This document shows, piece by piece, positions 37,595 through 47,444 of a DNA stretch of 52,130 nt. The stretch is taken from the NCBI GenBank assembly GCA_014237145.1, contig JAAXOC010000008.1, positions 1 to 52,130 of the forward strand, read 5' to 3'. A program made the translations under genes and the position numbers. The stretch comes from ANME-2 cluster archaeon (GTDB taxonomy: Archaea > Halobacteriota > Methanosarcinia > Methanosarcinales > Methanocomedenaceae). Under the pieces are notes generated by a model. The model did not search any database. It was given only the letters and a program-made list of their open reading frames with translations, and was not told the DNA's origin. Position 1 is the first letter of the stretch. The number at the start of each line of letters is the position of its first letter.

Positions 37595-38229
37595 GTATTA
37601 CTGATATCTTAGAGCAGAAAAAAAGATCAGATTCAAGAATATATGGTGTTGTAGTCGGGATTGTTACTAATAATAAAGATACTGAAAAACTTGGACGCAT
37701 AAAGGTCAAGATCCCCCGTTTAAGTGGTGAGGATGAATCGAACTGGGCAAGAGTAACATCTTTTATGGCAGGAAAAGAGAGAGGTGCATTTTTCTTACCG
37801 GAAGTTGATGATGAGGTGTTAGTGGCTTTTGAATATGGTGATATTAACATGCCGTATGTCATCGGATCATTGTGGAATGGAAAGGATGTACCTCCTGAAA
37901 ATAACAGCGATGGAAAGAATAACATAAGAGTGATCCGCTCCAGGAGCGGGCATGTGATAACACTTGATGATAGTGATGGATCAGAACAGATAAAGATCAT
38001 GGATAAAACCGAAAAAAATATGATAATCATAGATACAAAGAATAATACGATCTCTATCAAGTCTGATAAAGACATCGAATTATCAGCACCCAATGGAAAG
38101 GTAACAATAGAAGCAATGGATATTGAGACTAAATCAACTGCATCTACCAAGATCGAGGCTACTTCCAGTGTGGATGTTAAAGCATCAGGCAATCTGAACA
38201 TTAAAGGGGCAATGGTGAATATTAATTAA
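37591..38229 (+). CDS. Central spike protein (gp5/VgrG C-part, baseplate V-like)
   Basis: The 212-residue protein has an OB-fold (IYGVVVGIVTNNKDTEKLGR, VKIPRLSGEDESNWARV, GAFFLPEVDDEVLVAFEYGD, YVIGSLWNGKD) and then a beta-helix built from short repeats (ITLDDSDGSEQIKI, KNNTISIKSDKDIELSAPNG, DVKASGNLNIKGAMVNI). There is no lysozyme domain. Trimers form the membrane-piercing spike. The beta-helix is short, which gives a short spike. Next comes the PAAR tip. Confidence 0.92.
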   Translation: MSITDILEQKKRSDSRIYGVVVGIVTNNKDTEKLGRIKVKIPRLSGEDESNWARVTSFMAGKERGAFFLPEVDDEVLVAFEYGDINMPYVIGSLWNGKDVPPENNSDGKNNIRVIRSRSGHVITLDDSDGSEQIKIMDKTEKNMIIIDTKNNTISIKSDKDIELSAPNGKVTIEAMDIETKSTASTKIEATSSVDVKASGNLNIKGAMVNIN

Positions 38230-38231
38230 TC

Positions 38232-38624
38232 ATGGGACTACCGGCAGCTAAACAGGGAGATCAGATCACAGCAATAGATATTCATATTATTATGATACCA
38301 ACACCCGGGGGTCCGGTTCCAACTCCACTACCTCATCCTTTTATGGGTATTATTGATAATAATCTCAGTCCTGATGTAAAGATAATGGGTATGCCGGCTG
38401 CAACAGTTGATTCGATTGCTTCGAATCTTCCACCCCATATTCCACAAGGCGGACCGTTCCAGAAGCCTCCCTCAAACAAAGCAACTATAAAAATGGGAAG
38501 CGTCACGGTAAAGATTAATGGAAAAATGGCTGCAAGGAATGGTGACACAGCAATGACCTGCAATGATCCTGCAGATATGCCAGTGGGTACGGTAATTGCA
38601 GCAGGTACGGTATTTATAGGGTGA
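38232..38624 (+). CDS. PAAR-repeat spike-tip protein
   Basis: The 130-residue PAAR protein begins MGLPAAKQGDQITAIDIHII and has the metal-binding and turn elements PTPGGPVPTPLPHPFMG, KIMGMPAATVDSIASNLPPH and KMAARNGDTAMTC. PAAR proteins sharpen the spike and bind a metal ion through His/Cys residues. It starts 2 bases after the spike stop and overlaps the gp25 region. No C-terminal effector extension is present. Confidence 0.92.
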   Translation: MGLPAAKQGDQITAIDIHIIMIPTPGGPVPTPLPHPFMGIIDNNLSPDVKIMGMPAATVDSIASNLPPHIPQGGPFQKPPSNKATIKMGSVTVKINGKMAARNGDTAMTCNDPADMPVGTVIAAGTVFIG

Positions 38625-38629
38625 TATGT

Positions 38630-39019
38630 ATGGAAAAGGATTTTCTTGGAGTCGGTTTTGGATTTCCATTGAAAGTTGAATCCGGAAAAGTTACCTGGTC
38701 AGGGTATGAAGAATCTATTAGGGAATCTATACTGTTAATCCTGGGTACTGTAAAAGGTGAGCGTGTTATGCGGCCTGACTTTGGATGTGGGATACATGAA
38801 CTTGTTTTTTCTGCAAATAATATATCCACTGCGACACTTGTAATTTTTTATGTAGAAGAGGCTTTGAAAAAATGGGAACCAAGAATCAAACTGATAAACG
38901 TTGATGCTAATCCTGATAATAACGAAAAGGTACGGATGAATATAGATATTGAATATAAGGCTATTTCGACAAATACGCGGTATAACCTTGTATATCCTTT
39001 TTACCTTGGTGAGGGATAG
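38630..39019 (+). CDS. gp25-like baseplate wedge protein (Pvc9)
   Basis: The 129-residue gp25/GPW family protein has DFLGVGFGFPLKVESGKVTW, EESIRESILLILGTVKGERV and MRPDFGCGIHELVF, including the EPR-like core motif as GERVMRPDFG. It connects the sheath to the baseplate wedge. I chose ATG 38630 because GGTGAT at 38620-38625 is a good SD; the GTG at 38621 lies inside that SD. The gene abuts the next ATG. Confidence 0.93.
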   Translation: MEKDFLGVGFGFPLKVESGKVTWSGYEESIRESILLILGTVKGERVMRPDFGCGIHELVFSANNISTATLVIFYVEEALKKWEPRIKLINVDANPDNNEKVRMNIDIEYKAISTNTRYNLVYPFYLGEG

Positions 39020-42010
39020 ATGCAAAATAAAAAGCCTGTTCTGGATAACAGGACATCAGAAGAGATATATCAACAGACACTGGAACTTGCCAGTACGTAC
39101 TGTCCTGAATTGACCATCCATGATGAGGCGGGATATTTTGATACTGACAATCCAGGTCTGGTATTGCTCAAACTCTTTTCGAAGATGACAGAGATGCTGA
39201 TTGTACAGCTTAATAAAATTCCGGATAAACAAAGACTTGCCTTTTTTAACTTTGCAGGAATAAATCTGCTGCCGGCCAGACCATCAAAGGTTCCATTAAC
39301 ATTCTATCTCACAGAAGGTTCATCAGTTGCTACTGTTGCATCAGGTACAAGAGTAGCTTCATCAGATGACCCGGATGTGGTCTTTGAAACAGGGCAGGAT
39401 CTAAGTGTTGTTCCGGCTGCACTTACGGCTGTTTTTTCTTTTAATCCATGGGAGGATAAATATACTGATCATTCGGAATTTATATCAGGAAGTGAAGATG
39501 GTTTTTCAATCTTTGGACAAAGTTCCAATGAAAAGCCAGTTGATCATATACTCTATCTGGGTGATGATATATTACTCAATATTCAGCGACCTGTGGATCT
39601 AATGATCCATTTTAAAGGGAGGGATCTTAAGCGGGATTTCTTTTATACGTGGTATGACAGTAATGAGAATCCTGTTAAAAACCCTAAGTTTTATAATGTA
39701 GGAACAGAAGAATTAGATATTTCTTTTCATATAGAAAAGCTGGAACCAACTTATATTAATGGGGTCAAAAGTTTCTGGTTATCAGCAAGACCAAAGAAGG
39801 ATATGCAAATAGTCAAAGGAGTTAAACTACCCAGTATCTCTCACATTACTGTAGATATATCCATAAAACACATTACACCTGATATTGCCTTTGCAAATAT
39901 TACACCTGTAGATCTGGCAATGGGTTTTTATCCGTTTGGAGAGGAACCAAAGCAGAAATCTGCATTTTACATAGGATCAAATGAGGCTTTTTCAAAGGAG
40001 AATGCTACTATTTCTCTATATTTCGGGTTTGAAGATGACAGGAAATTTGAAGTAAATACTTATCCATGGGAATACTGGAACGGGAGTGAATGGGAATTAC
40101 TGGAATTAATAGATACTGAAAAAAAGTCTGGTGATCAGGTTAGATTTATCTGTCCTTCTATTCTTCCATTAGAAATCAACGGTCAGTTGAACAGATGGAT
40201 AAGGGTAAAAAACATATATGATTATGAAAGAAAATTTGAGACAAAAGGTATTGATGATATAATCCACCGATTTCCTGAAGAATATGAAAAATATAAAAAA
40301 GATTTTTCCAGGATTTTTACTGAAATGGGCATTGCTGTCGCAGTTGAATATAAAATACCAGATCAACATCCTCCTTTTATTAAATCTTTAACTATCTCAT
40401 ACAGCTATCATAAAAAAGAAATTGAAAGAATTAAATCCTTAAACTATTTCCAATTTAAGGACCTTCAACCCGGAAATAAACCCTTTGCATCTTCAAATAA
40501 AAAGCCAGCTTTATATCTTGGTTTTAATAAGAATATTGCAAATATGCCGTTAACCCTTTTTTTTGCGCTTAAGATGAAGCTTTTTAATGAAACTGACAAT
40601 ATAATTATACATCCGGATCTTAAAGATCAATTTGATCAAGAACCGGATTATTTATTGACTGTTAAGGAACCAACTGACCTTGTATATAAATATTTCAATG
40701 GTGTTTTATGGAAAGATATTACTGTTGAAGATGAAACAGATTGCTTAGAAACAGGTGGGATTGTTAGTTTTGTAGGTCCTTCTGATATTAAACGTACCCT
40801 GGAATTTGAAAGGGAAATGTACTGGATCAAAATGGAGATCAATAAGGGTAATCGGGTGTCCTGCCCTAAATTAATAGGTATTTTTCCAAATACGGTCCGG
40901 GCAATGAACATTGTAACTGTTAAGGATGAGATACTTGGTTCAGGTAACGGGCACAGTGATCTTACACTTTCTTTTTCAAAAAAACCTATACTTGAAGGAG
41001 AGATAATTGAGGTAAAAGAGATCAGAGTTTTATCAAAAGATGAAATAACCTCTATGGTCTCAAAAAAACAGAGGGATTTACTAAAAAAGCAGGAGGGATC
41101 AGGTAAAATCCAGGAAATATGGGTAAGATGGCATGAAATAAAGGATTTTGCACTTTCTGATCCTCTAGGCCGTCATTATATTCTTGATAGAGCAAACGGC
41201 AGGATAACTTTTGGTGATGGTATCAGGGGCATGATACCTCAAAACGGAAAAAATAACATTATTGCACGGAAGTATATAAGCGGAGGTGGTAAAAAGGGTG
41301 ATGTAAGAGCCGGGATGATCACATCGTTAAAAACTGCCATTCCAAATATAGAAAGTGTGGCCAACCACATCCCATCATCCGGAGGTAGTAACCAGGAGAC
41401 TCTTGACCAGGCAATCGAACGCGGACCCTATACCATTAAAAGCAGGAATAAAGCTATTACTAAAGAGGATTTTGAGTGGCTTGCATATGAATCCTCACAA
41501 TATGTTGCCAGGGCAAAATGCATACCTGATAATGACAGGATAAATGTTATCATAGTGCCGAAATTTGATAGTGCTGCTCCGCTACCTGACATTGGACTTC
41601 TGGATATGGTCGAAAGGTATCTTAAAGATAGAGTCTTTTTTTTAATTCTTAATAAAATAGAGGTAATTGGTCCTGATTATAAGGAAATTACTATCGATTT
41701 GAAATTCAAGCCGTTAATTACGACCGGAAGTACTATTGTAATGGATAGGATAAAAAAAAGGCTTGAATTATATCTGCATCCCTTACAAGGCGGTCACAAT
41801 GGAAAGGGATGGGAGTTCGGACAGGACATTTTTATCTCAAAGATAGCGGCGTTAATCGAAGGTATTGAAGGTGTGGATTATATTACTGACATTATACTTA
41901 CAAAGGACGAAAAAGAGAAAATTGATAAAAAATCAGGTGTGGAACATATCCGGATCGAACCTAATGCTTTGCCCTGCTGCGGTAATATCAATGTGACAAT
42001 TGAAGGATGA
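39020..42010 (+). CDS. Large baseplate J/gp6-like protein (Pvc11-like)
   Basis: The 996-residue baseplate assembly protein carries the family elements YFDTDNPGLVLLKLFSKMTE near the N-terminus, VWWRWHEIKDF-like strands in the middle (IWVRWHEIKDFALSDPLGRH), and DRANGRITFGDGIRGMIPQN, followed by YISGGGKKGDVRAGMITSLK and ERGPYTIKSRNKAITKEDFE. It builds the wedges that surround the hub. Its start directly follows the gp25 stop, and a gene with related function follows after 3 bases. Length is in the range for eCIS gp6-like proteins. Confidence 0.9.
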   Translation: MQNKKPVLDNRTSEEIYQQTLELASTYCPELTIHDEAGYFDTDNPGLVLLKLFSKMTEMLIVQLNKIPDKQRLAFFNFAGINLLPARPSKVPLTFYLTEGSSVATVASGTRVASSDDPDVVFETGQDLSVVPAALTAVFSFNPWEDKYTDHSEFISGSEDGFSIFGQSSNEKPVDHILYLGDDILLNIQRPVDLMIHFKGRDLKRDFFYTWYDSNENPVKNPKFYNVGTEELDISFHIEKLEPTYINGVKSFWLSARPKKDMQIVKGVKLPSISHITVDISIKHITPDIAFANITPVDLAMGFYPFGEEPKQKSAFYIGSNEAFSKENATISLYFGFEDDRKFEVNTYPWEYWNGSEWELLELIDTEKKSGDQVRFICPSILPLEINGQLNRWIRVKNIYDYERKFETKGIDDIIHRFPEEYEKYKKDFSRIFTEMGIAVAVEYKIPDQHPPFIKSLTISYSYHKKEIERIKSLNYFQFKDLQPGNKPFASSNKKPALYLGFNKNIANMPLTLFFALKMKLFNETDNIIIHPDLKDQFDQEPDYLLTVKEPTDLVYKYFNGVLWKDITVEDETDCLETGGIVSFVGPSDIKRTLEFEREMYWIKMEINKGNRVSCPKLIGIFPNTVRAMNIVTVKDEILGSGNGHSDLTLSFSKKPILEGEIIEVKEIRVLSKDEITSMVSKKQRDLLKKQEGSGKIQEIWVRWHEIKDFALSDPLGRHYILDRANGRITFGDGIRGMIPQNGKNNIIARKYISGGGKKGDVRAGMITSLKTAIPNIESVANHIPSSGGSNQETLDQAIERGPYTIKSRNKAITKEDFEWLAYESSQYVARAKCIPDNDRINVIIVPKFDSAAPLPDIGLLDMVERYLKDRVFFLILNKIEVIGPDYKEITIDLKFKPLITTGSTIVMDRIKKRLELYLHPLQGGHNGKGWEFGQDIFISKIAALIEGIEGVDYITDIILTKDEKEKIDKKSGVEHIRIEPNALPCCGNINVTIEG

Positions 42011-42013
42011 GAT

Positions 42014-43312
42014 ATGCCAATTACACTTCCTGATCTTGATACTAAAACATATCAGGATATTGTAGATGAGATGCTTGCATCTATTCCTAATTATACTGAT
42101 AAATGGACAAATTACAATGTATCTGATCCTGGTATTACTATACTTGAGATGGTTTGCTGGATCACAGAGGCAACATTATACAGGATAAACAAAATACCAG
42201 ATGCATCATATGTCAATTTCCTGCGGCTCTTAGCAGGAGTCTCAGGTATCGATGATATCGACCGTTTGTTAGCAGATCCCAATCTTTTCAGGTCTCACAG
42301 GGATATTCTTGAATTCCTACTAGAGATCGAAACAGGAAATGAGACAAATATTATAGATATGAAAGCGGCAGCTTTAACATTTTTAAATTCACGGTACAGG
42401 GCAGTAACCAGAGAGGACTTTCGTGAACTTGCTATTGAAGCTACTGACTCTGATCTGTTCCATACCAGTGATCTCAAGGATACTGTCAGATTACTTGTTA
42501 AATTGAGTGATGCCAAAGATCATGTATCCCTTTTTATCTATGGGTCTTTTTCTTCGACTATGAAGGGACTACTTGAAAGATTTGATAGATCAGCGCCTTT
42601 ATCACCATTACTTCAACAAACATTAATTGATGAATTGAACAGGTTGATCCAAAGCGGCTATATCAACAAAGAAGAATCCTTTTCAGAAGTGGAACTGAGT
42701 GACAGGACTAAAGTATTGATGCAAAAACAAGAATTGCATGGAGAAGCTCATATACTTCTAAACAGAATGCTCCTTGAAGATGCCTACCCTGATCAACTTG
42801 AAAAAATAGCTAACCGTGCTAAGGTTATCAGGGCGATCGTAGATCAATCTACGAAAGGAGAAAAGGTCAGGATAATCATTGTATCCAACAGGCGGGATAA
42901 GTATAAGGCACTTATAGAACAGGTGAAAGAATACTTAGATCCCAGACGTCTTATAGGAACAGTGATCGAAGTGAGCAGTCCTGTTTATACTGGTGTTGGG
43001 ATTCATGTGAAGATAGAACCTACTTCATATGAAAAAGTAGAGATAGTCCGGGAGAATGTAAGGACAAGGATCTTGAATTATCTTGATCCTTTAACAGGTG
43101 GTTCCAAAGGCAGCGGATGGCCATATGGAAGACCCCTTATCATTTATGAGGTAGTTCAGGTGGTGGAAGATACCAACGGCGTCAAACGAACTGTCAGTGT
43201 AGTGATCGATAACGATGATGATCTGAGAATAAAAGCAATAGACGGACTTATTGATGTTTCTGTTAAAGTAGAAGTAATGGAGGAAGTTGCAGGCGATGAA
43301 TTCCAAAAGTAA
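42014..43312 (+). CDS. Second baseplate J-like protein (Pvc12-like)
   Basis: The 432-residue protein starts ITLPDLDTKTYQDIVDEMLA and YNVSDPGITILEMVCWITEA, a strong eCIS baseplate signature. It also has NSRYRAVTREDFRELAIEAT, then the C-terminal region EYLDPRRLIGTVIEVSSPVY and YLDPLTGGSKGSGWPYGRPL. It pairs with the larger J protein to form the wedge heterodimer, as gp6/gp7 do in T4. It starts 3 bases after that gene and overlaps the next. Confidence 0.9.
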   Translation: MPITLPDLDTKTYQDIVDEMLASIPNYTDKWTNYNVSDPGITILEMVCWITEATLYRINKIPDASYVNFLRLLAGVSGIDDIDRLLADPNLFRSHRDILEFLLEIETGNETNIIDMKAAALTFLNSRYRAVTREDFRELAIEATDSDLFHTSDLKDTVRLLVKLSDAKDHVSLFIYGSFSSTMKGLLERFDRSAPLSPLLQQTLIDELNRLIQSGYINKEESFSEVELSDRTKVLMQKQELHGEAHILLNRMLLEDAYPDQLEKIANRAKVIRAIVDQSTKGEKVRIIIVSNRRDKYKALIEQVKEYLDPRRLIGTVIEVSSPVYTGVGIHVKIEPTSYEKVEIVRENVRTRILNYLDPLTGGSKGSGWPYGRPLIIYEVVQVVEDTNGVKRTVSVVIDNDDDLRIKAIDGLIDVSVKVEVMEEVAGDEFQK

Positions 43313-44009
43313 ATACATGGAGTATCTTCCATCAGTATTTTACGAGACAGTAAAGGACGGGAAGGTTCCTTTTATCACACAATATCTTAAAATATTTGAA
43401 AAAATATTAAGTGGAATTGATGATGATGCATTAAATGGAAGAAAGGGTATCGCAGAGGTGCTTGATATCATTCCTGAATTATTTCATCCCCGCTTCTCAT
43501 TCATATTTGGTGAAACGTCTTTTTTGCATCCTATAGAAAATAATAACAAAGAACTCTTCAGGAAATATTTCAATACTAATATAGATACGCAAGAGTTCAT
43601 GAATATTTATGTAGATGAATTCTTAGAATGGCTGGCAAGCTGGGTAGCCCTTGTATTGAAAGAGGACTGGGATATTGAAAGAAAAAGAAAGGTTATTGCA
43701 GGTATCATTCCAATATTTCGAATGCGCGGGACTAAAAAGGGACTGGAAGAATATCTATGGATATATACTGGAACTGATGTGAATATTATTGAAGAAGTAG
43801 AACCATTTCAGGTAGGGATAAGATCGACTGTTGGAGAGAATACTATATTAGGTGGACTACCACCCTATTTTTTTATTGTTAATGTGGACCTGCCTGCATC
43901 TGATAATATAACCATAAATAACAAACGAAAGGTAATTAAGAAAATCATTGAATCAGAAAAACCTGTACATACAAATTATTCGATAAATATCAAAATAGAA
44001 GATTCATGA
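43296..44009 (+). CDS. Tail protein I-like baseplate protein
   Basis: The 237-residue protein matches the phage tail protein domain found in eCIS and P2 gpI: YMEYLPSVFYETVKDGKVPF at the start, then FITQYLKIFEKILSGIDDDA, FLEWLASWVALVLKEDWDIE and GIIPIFRMRGTKKGLEEYLW. It connects baseplate wedges with the fibre. The start is uncertain: ATG 43296, or TTG 43287, which is nearer the GGAGGA SD. Both give a coupled overlap with the previous gene. The T-run at 44014-44020 follows. Confidence 0.88.
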   Translation: MNSKSKYMEYLPSVFYETVKDGKVPFITQYLKIFEKILSGIDDDALNGRKGIAEVLDIIPELFHPRFSFIFGETSFLHPIENNNKELFRKYFNTNIDTQEFMNIYVDEFLEWLASWVALVLKEDWDIERKRKVIAGIIPIFRMRGTKKGLEEYLWIYTGTDVNIIEEVEPFQVGIRSTVGENTILGGLPPYFFIVNVDLPASDNITINNKRKVIKKIIESEKPVHTNYSINIKIEDS

Positions 44010-44035
44010 TAATCTTTTTTTAAAGGAGATAATGT

Positions 44036-45013
44036 ATGACAATTAAAAGGTTGAACTATTTTACCGGACAGTTCTTAGAGGAGAACGATTTTAAGGACGA
44101 ACAGCAGTATCATCTAAATGCTATCAGGTCACATAGTAAGAACCTGCATATATGGGGTATTGCATACGGTCTTAATGTTACGTTTACGCGTGGTGACAAG
44201 TATGTGATGGTTTCAGGTGGTATGGCTGTTGATGGTCAGGGAAGGCAGATCATACTTGATGAGGATAAGCAGATCGATCTTTTTGCGGCTACGGCAACAA
44301 CGCTTTATTTGACCATATCATACGACCAGAGCCAGAGTGACCCTACTGAGGAGACAGGAGTAAAAGGATATTCCCGCATTACGGAACATCCTGATATAAA
44401 GTACGATCCGGAAATGCCTGATGAACCTGCAACAAAGATCTTGCTGGCTAAGTTGATACTGGATCCTAACAAAATGACTATTCACCAGATCGTTATTGAG
44501 GATCGAAAATATGCTGGTGCCGTAGGAGGTGATATGGTTGTTAGAAGCTTGAGCTTCCTGCTTCCCACTTATTCGAATAAGCTGCCTGTGATGAGAGGTA
44601 TCGATGATGGGGTAGAGTTTAATTCTGATAATACTACACATACTGGTAATCTTAATGTCGCTGGCATATTGACTGGAAACCTTGATAAGGATATGGTAGG
44701 TAAGGATCAAATTATTGATAGATCAGTCCCGATCTCAAAATTCAAGACCCATAAAAGGTCAAGTGAAGAGATATTAGGTGAAAAACCGATCGAGATCAAT
44801 GCTAATTCTGAGAAAGAAGTACATTCTGAACTTTCTAATACACACAGGTTCTTTATAACCAGTGTACTTCCAACTACTCCTGACTCAGCTATTGAATGGA
44901 GGTGGGTTGTTAATTTTCATAGAAATCAATATTTCTATAGATTGATGGTAAAGAACCTGTCTGATAAGACAATTGGTGTCAGATTTAAATATTACGATAT
45001 ATTGGAAGAATAG
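44036..45013 (+). CDS. Fibre-like/receptor-side eCIS protein
   Basis: The 325-residue protein starts MTIKRLNYFTGQFLEENDFK and continues DEQQYHLNAIRSHSKNLHIW, a signature of eCIS proteins in the slot of the fibre gene. The middle has MVSGGMAVDGQGRQIILDED, HPDIKYDPEMPDEPATKILL, then a region with NLNVAGILTGNLDKDMVG, like phage fibre shafts, and a C-terminal beta domain of about 80 residues. It probably mediates attachment to a target or to the producer's envelope. Target cannot be predicted. AAGGAGAT lies upstream of ATG. Confidence 0.7.
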   Translation: MTIKRLNYFTGQFLEENDFKDEQQYHLNAIRSHSKNLHIWGIAYGLNVTFTRGDKYVMVSGGMAVDGQGRQIILDEDKQIDLFAATATTLYLTISYDQSQSDPTEETGVKGYSRITEHPDIKYDPEMPDEPATKILLAKLILDPNKMTIHQIVIEDRKYAGAVGGDMVVRSLSFLLPTYSNKLPVMRGIDDGVEFNSDNTTHTGNLNVAGILTGNLDKDMVGKDQIIDRSVPISKFKTHKRSSEEILGEKPIEINANSEKEVHSELSNTHRFFITSVLPTTPDSAIEWRWVVNFHRNQYFYRLMVKNLSDKTIGVRFKYYDILEE

Positions 45014-45093
45014 TGTCGAGTCAATCATACAATATCGCAAGACATATGATCTGACACGGTTATGTTTTCCAGTTATTTTCAAGACGCTGATTC

Positions 45094-45201
45094 ACGCAGA
45101 TTAACGCTGATTTAAGGTTGCATCTGCGTAACCTGCACGCCATTAAGGCGTAGCAGGCATTCACTTCCTGCGGAAGTGAATGTATCAGTGTTAATCTGTG
45201 T
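45094..45201. repeat. Imperfect palindromic element with perfect inner hairpin
   Basis: ACGCAGATTAACGCTGAT at 45094-45111 is repeated, inverted, at 45184-45201 with 2 mismatches in 18. Inside lies a perfect 11-bp stem CATTCACTTCC/GGAAGTGAATG (45158-45182) with a 3-base loop. Similar CTGATTCACGCAGATTAACG sequences are dispersed in many genomes, so it is likely a REP/MITE-type element. It separates structural eCIS genes from the accessory modules and may act as a transcription attenuator. Confidence 0.7.
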
Positions 45202-45295
45202 CTAATATAATTATTGATTAATTTGATTTTAGAATTGTGCCCTATGCCCTTCATAATCCGACACTTGAAAGTTGATTTGACAATAGAGGTAGATC

Positions 45296-45970
45296 ATGCA
45301 ATCAGAATCTCAAACCAATACCCGGAACAACTCCAATGAATTCCTTAAGGAAATAACCAGAGGTATTCTATATACTCACACACGCATCAATGCCAATACC
45401 ACCAGGAACTTAGAAGCGTCCTCATTTCTTTACGCACTCATAGAACTGCTGAGTGAAAAGGATATACTCTCAATTGAAGAGCTGGATGAGCGCAAAAAGC
45501 AGGTGGCACATCGGCTGGTAAATAAATTTGTAGAGAGTAAAATAGGGCTTTTGTACCAGGATCCGGAATGTGATAAATATACTTTTGAACATGAAACTGA
45601 TGTCGATTGTGAGAGCAGGCGGCATATCTGCAAAGCTATATGCTGTAAATTTCCTTTTGCTCTATCAAGACAGGATGTAGAAGAGGGTGCTATCAGATGG
45701 GAATTTGGCAGACCTTACCTTATAGCTCATGATGCTGATGGTTATTGCATTCATCTGGATAGGGAGAGTTACAGGTGTACGGTATGGGAGCAGCGGCCTG
45801 TGCCCTGCCGGGGATTTGACTGTGAGGATAATGAGAAATGGAAGGTGTGGGAGGATTTTATAGAGATGATAATTAATGATGAGATGATCAAGCAGATAGA
45901 TGATAGTAATGAGAAAATTTATACTGATCAGAAATCAAATGTTAATAATGATGACAAAGTTGAGGAGTAG
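45296..45970 (+). CDS. YkgJ-type cysteine-cluster protein, intact copy
   Basis: The 224-residue protein has an N-terminal helical region (about 1-85) with NTTRNLEASSFLYALIELLS, and a C-terminal cysteine-cluster domain: CESRRHICKAICCKFPFALS, GYCIHLDRESYRCTVWEQRP, VPCRGFDCEDNEKWKVW. This C-X3-CC ... C ... C ... C-X4-C spacing suits metal (Fe-S or Zn) binding as in YkgJ/CxxCxxCC proteins. The exact chemistry is not known. GAGGTAGATC provides the SD. Decayed copies follow at 47744 and 50560, each beside a tether gene. Confidence 0.8.
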   Translation: MQSESQTNTRNNSNEFLKEITRGILYTHTRINANTTRNLEASSFLYALIELLSEKDILSIEELDERKKQVAHRLVNKFVESKIGLLYQDPECDKYTFEHETDVDCESRRHICKAICCKFPFALSRQDVEEGAIRWEFGRPYLIAHDADGYCIHLDRESYRCTVWEQRPVPCRGFDCEDNEKWKVWEDFIEMIINDEMIKQIDDSNEKIYTDQKSNVNNDDKVEE

Positions 45971-45992
45971 TCATTGAACAGAGGGTGATATT

Positions 45993-47441
45993 ATTAGAAT
46001 ATTTGGTACAATTCGTGATTCACAGAATAGAAATCCTGTTGCAGAGGCAAACATCAGGCTTAGTATCGAAGGTATGCAGATAGCCTCTATTTCTACTAAT
46101 GAGCAGGGTGAATATGAATATACAACAGAGGAAGATTATCCGGAGCAGACACTGGACATCATCATAGAAAAGGAAGGTTTTGAAAGAAAGAACATTTCTT
46201 GCGAGATCGATAAAGCTGAAATTAAGTCAGATATTCTATTGAATAATCTTGAAAAAGGAACAAAAGAGAAAACAAGGATCTTTGGCACTATTCGAAATTC
46301 AAAGAACCGTGACCCTGTTAAGGCTGCAAGTATCACACTTAATATCGAAGGTACGCAGATAGTTGCCATCACTTCTGATGAACTGGGTGGATATGAATAC
46401 ACAGCAGAGGAAGATTATATAGGACAGACTTTGGATTATGTCATCCAGAAAGAAGGTTTTATAAGAAAAGATATTTCACATGAGATAGATAGATTTGAGA
46501 TCAAATCAGATATCCTGATAGATGAAATTGAAATTAAGATAAAAGGAAAGGTATGCGATGAAACAGACAATCCTCTTGATAATGCCAGTATCAGTTTTTC
46601 AATAGGTAACTCAACAATAAACCTAAATTCTGATAAGGATGGATCATTCTCATTTAACATAGGCCAGCAGTTCTTGAACCAGACTATTGGATATGAAACC
46701 AGTAGAGAAGGATTCAAGATCAAGCGTGGAAAATTAACGTTGATAGAAGACCTGAAATGCATTAATTTATTTAAGGACATTCTTATTGATAATGGATCTA
46801 ATAATATAAATTGGATAAAGGTAGCTGCAATTGGAATCATATTAGTCGGTATAGCTATAATTTTATTAGGGAATACAACGGAAGATATACCACCTGAACT
46901 ATCAACAGATCCTGACCCAATAAACTTTGAATTTGTACCCGGAATAGGTGCTCAGACCTTTTCGATATGGAATGACGGAGACGGAACCCTGGAATGGGAT
47001 GTTTACAGTGACCGGGATTGGATAATAGTATCTCCTGATGTTGGAACTGATGATGGTACGGTTTCTGTTATTTTGAATAGTGCTGGCATGTATCCAGGGA
47101 GGCATACCGGAAGAATTACTGTGGAATCAAATGGGGGAACCAAGACAGGGATGATATTTTTGCATATACCGGAAGATGGCAAACCACCATCAAGGGCACC
47201 AGAAATTCACATTTTTATGGCAGATCCTGAGTATATTGATGGTCCGGAAGGTGAAACTACTTTAAGCTGGGAAGTATCTGGTGCTACAAGTGTCATTATC
47301 GATGGAGTAGGACCTGTGGAAGTATCAAAGGGCTCAATAGACAAATGGATTTCTCAAACTACAACTTTCACTATTAGAGCTATGAATGATGTAGGAGAAG
47401 TTGCTAAATCCATAACAGTGCATGTTGAAAAGCCATATTGA
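45993..47441 (+). CDS. Membrane-anchored tether protein, copy 1 (CarboxypepD_reg x3 - TM - BACON - Ig)
   Basis: About 482 residues. Three carboxypeptidase-regulatory-like repeats (about 1-260) share IFGTIRDSQNRNPV/IFGTIRNSKNRDPV and GEYEYTTEEDY. Next come one membrane helix (about 273-293; WIKVAAIGIILVGIAIIL), a BACON domain (FVPGIGAQTFSIWNDGDGTL; DWIIVSPDVGTDDGTVSV) and an Ig-like domain (GPEGETTLSWEVSGATSVII). There is no N-terminal signal, so the helix may act as signal anchor. ATT 45993 is my chosen start: the domain's first strand begins there, GAGGGTGAT lies just upstream, and no ATG/GTG/TTG precedes the first repeat. ATG 46074 would cut the first domain. It ends where decayed BACON sequence begins, so it is shortened relative to copy 2. 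Confidence 0.75.
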   Translation: MRIFGTIRDSQNRNPVAEANIRLSIEGMQIASISTNEQGEYEYTTEEDYPEQTLDIIIEKEGFERKNISCEIDKAEIKSDILLNNLEKGTKEKTRIFGTIRNSKNRDPVKAASITLNIEGTQIVAITSDELGGYEYTAEEDYIGQTLDYVIQKEGFIRKDISHEIDRFEIKSDILIDEIEIKIKGKVCDETDNPLDNASISFSIGNSTINLNSDKDGSFSFNIGQQFLNQTIGYETSREGFKIKRGKLTLIEDLKCINLFKDILIDNGSNNINWIKVAAIGIILVGIAIILLGNTTEDIPPELSTDPDPINFEFVPGIGAQTFSIWNDGDGTLEWDVYSDRDWIIVSPDVGTDDGTVSVILNSAGMYPGRHTGRITVESNGGTKTGMIFLHIPEDGKPPSRAPEIHIFMADPEYIDGPEGETTLSWEVSGATSVIIDGVGPVEVSKGSIDKWISQTTTFTIRAMNDVGEVAKSITVHVEKPY

Positions 47442-47444
47442 CTT

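Noticed and set aside
45060-45254. 64-codon frame on the minus strand
   Set aside because: It runs through the palindromic element, and its apparent coding follows from the repeat's structure.
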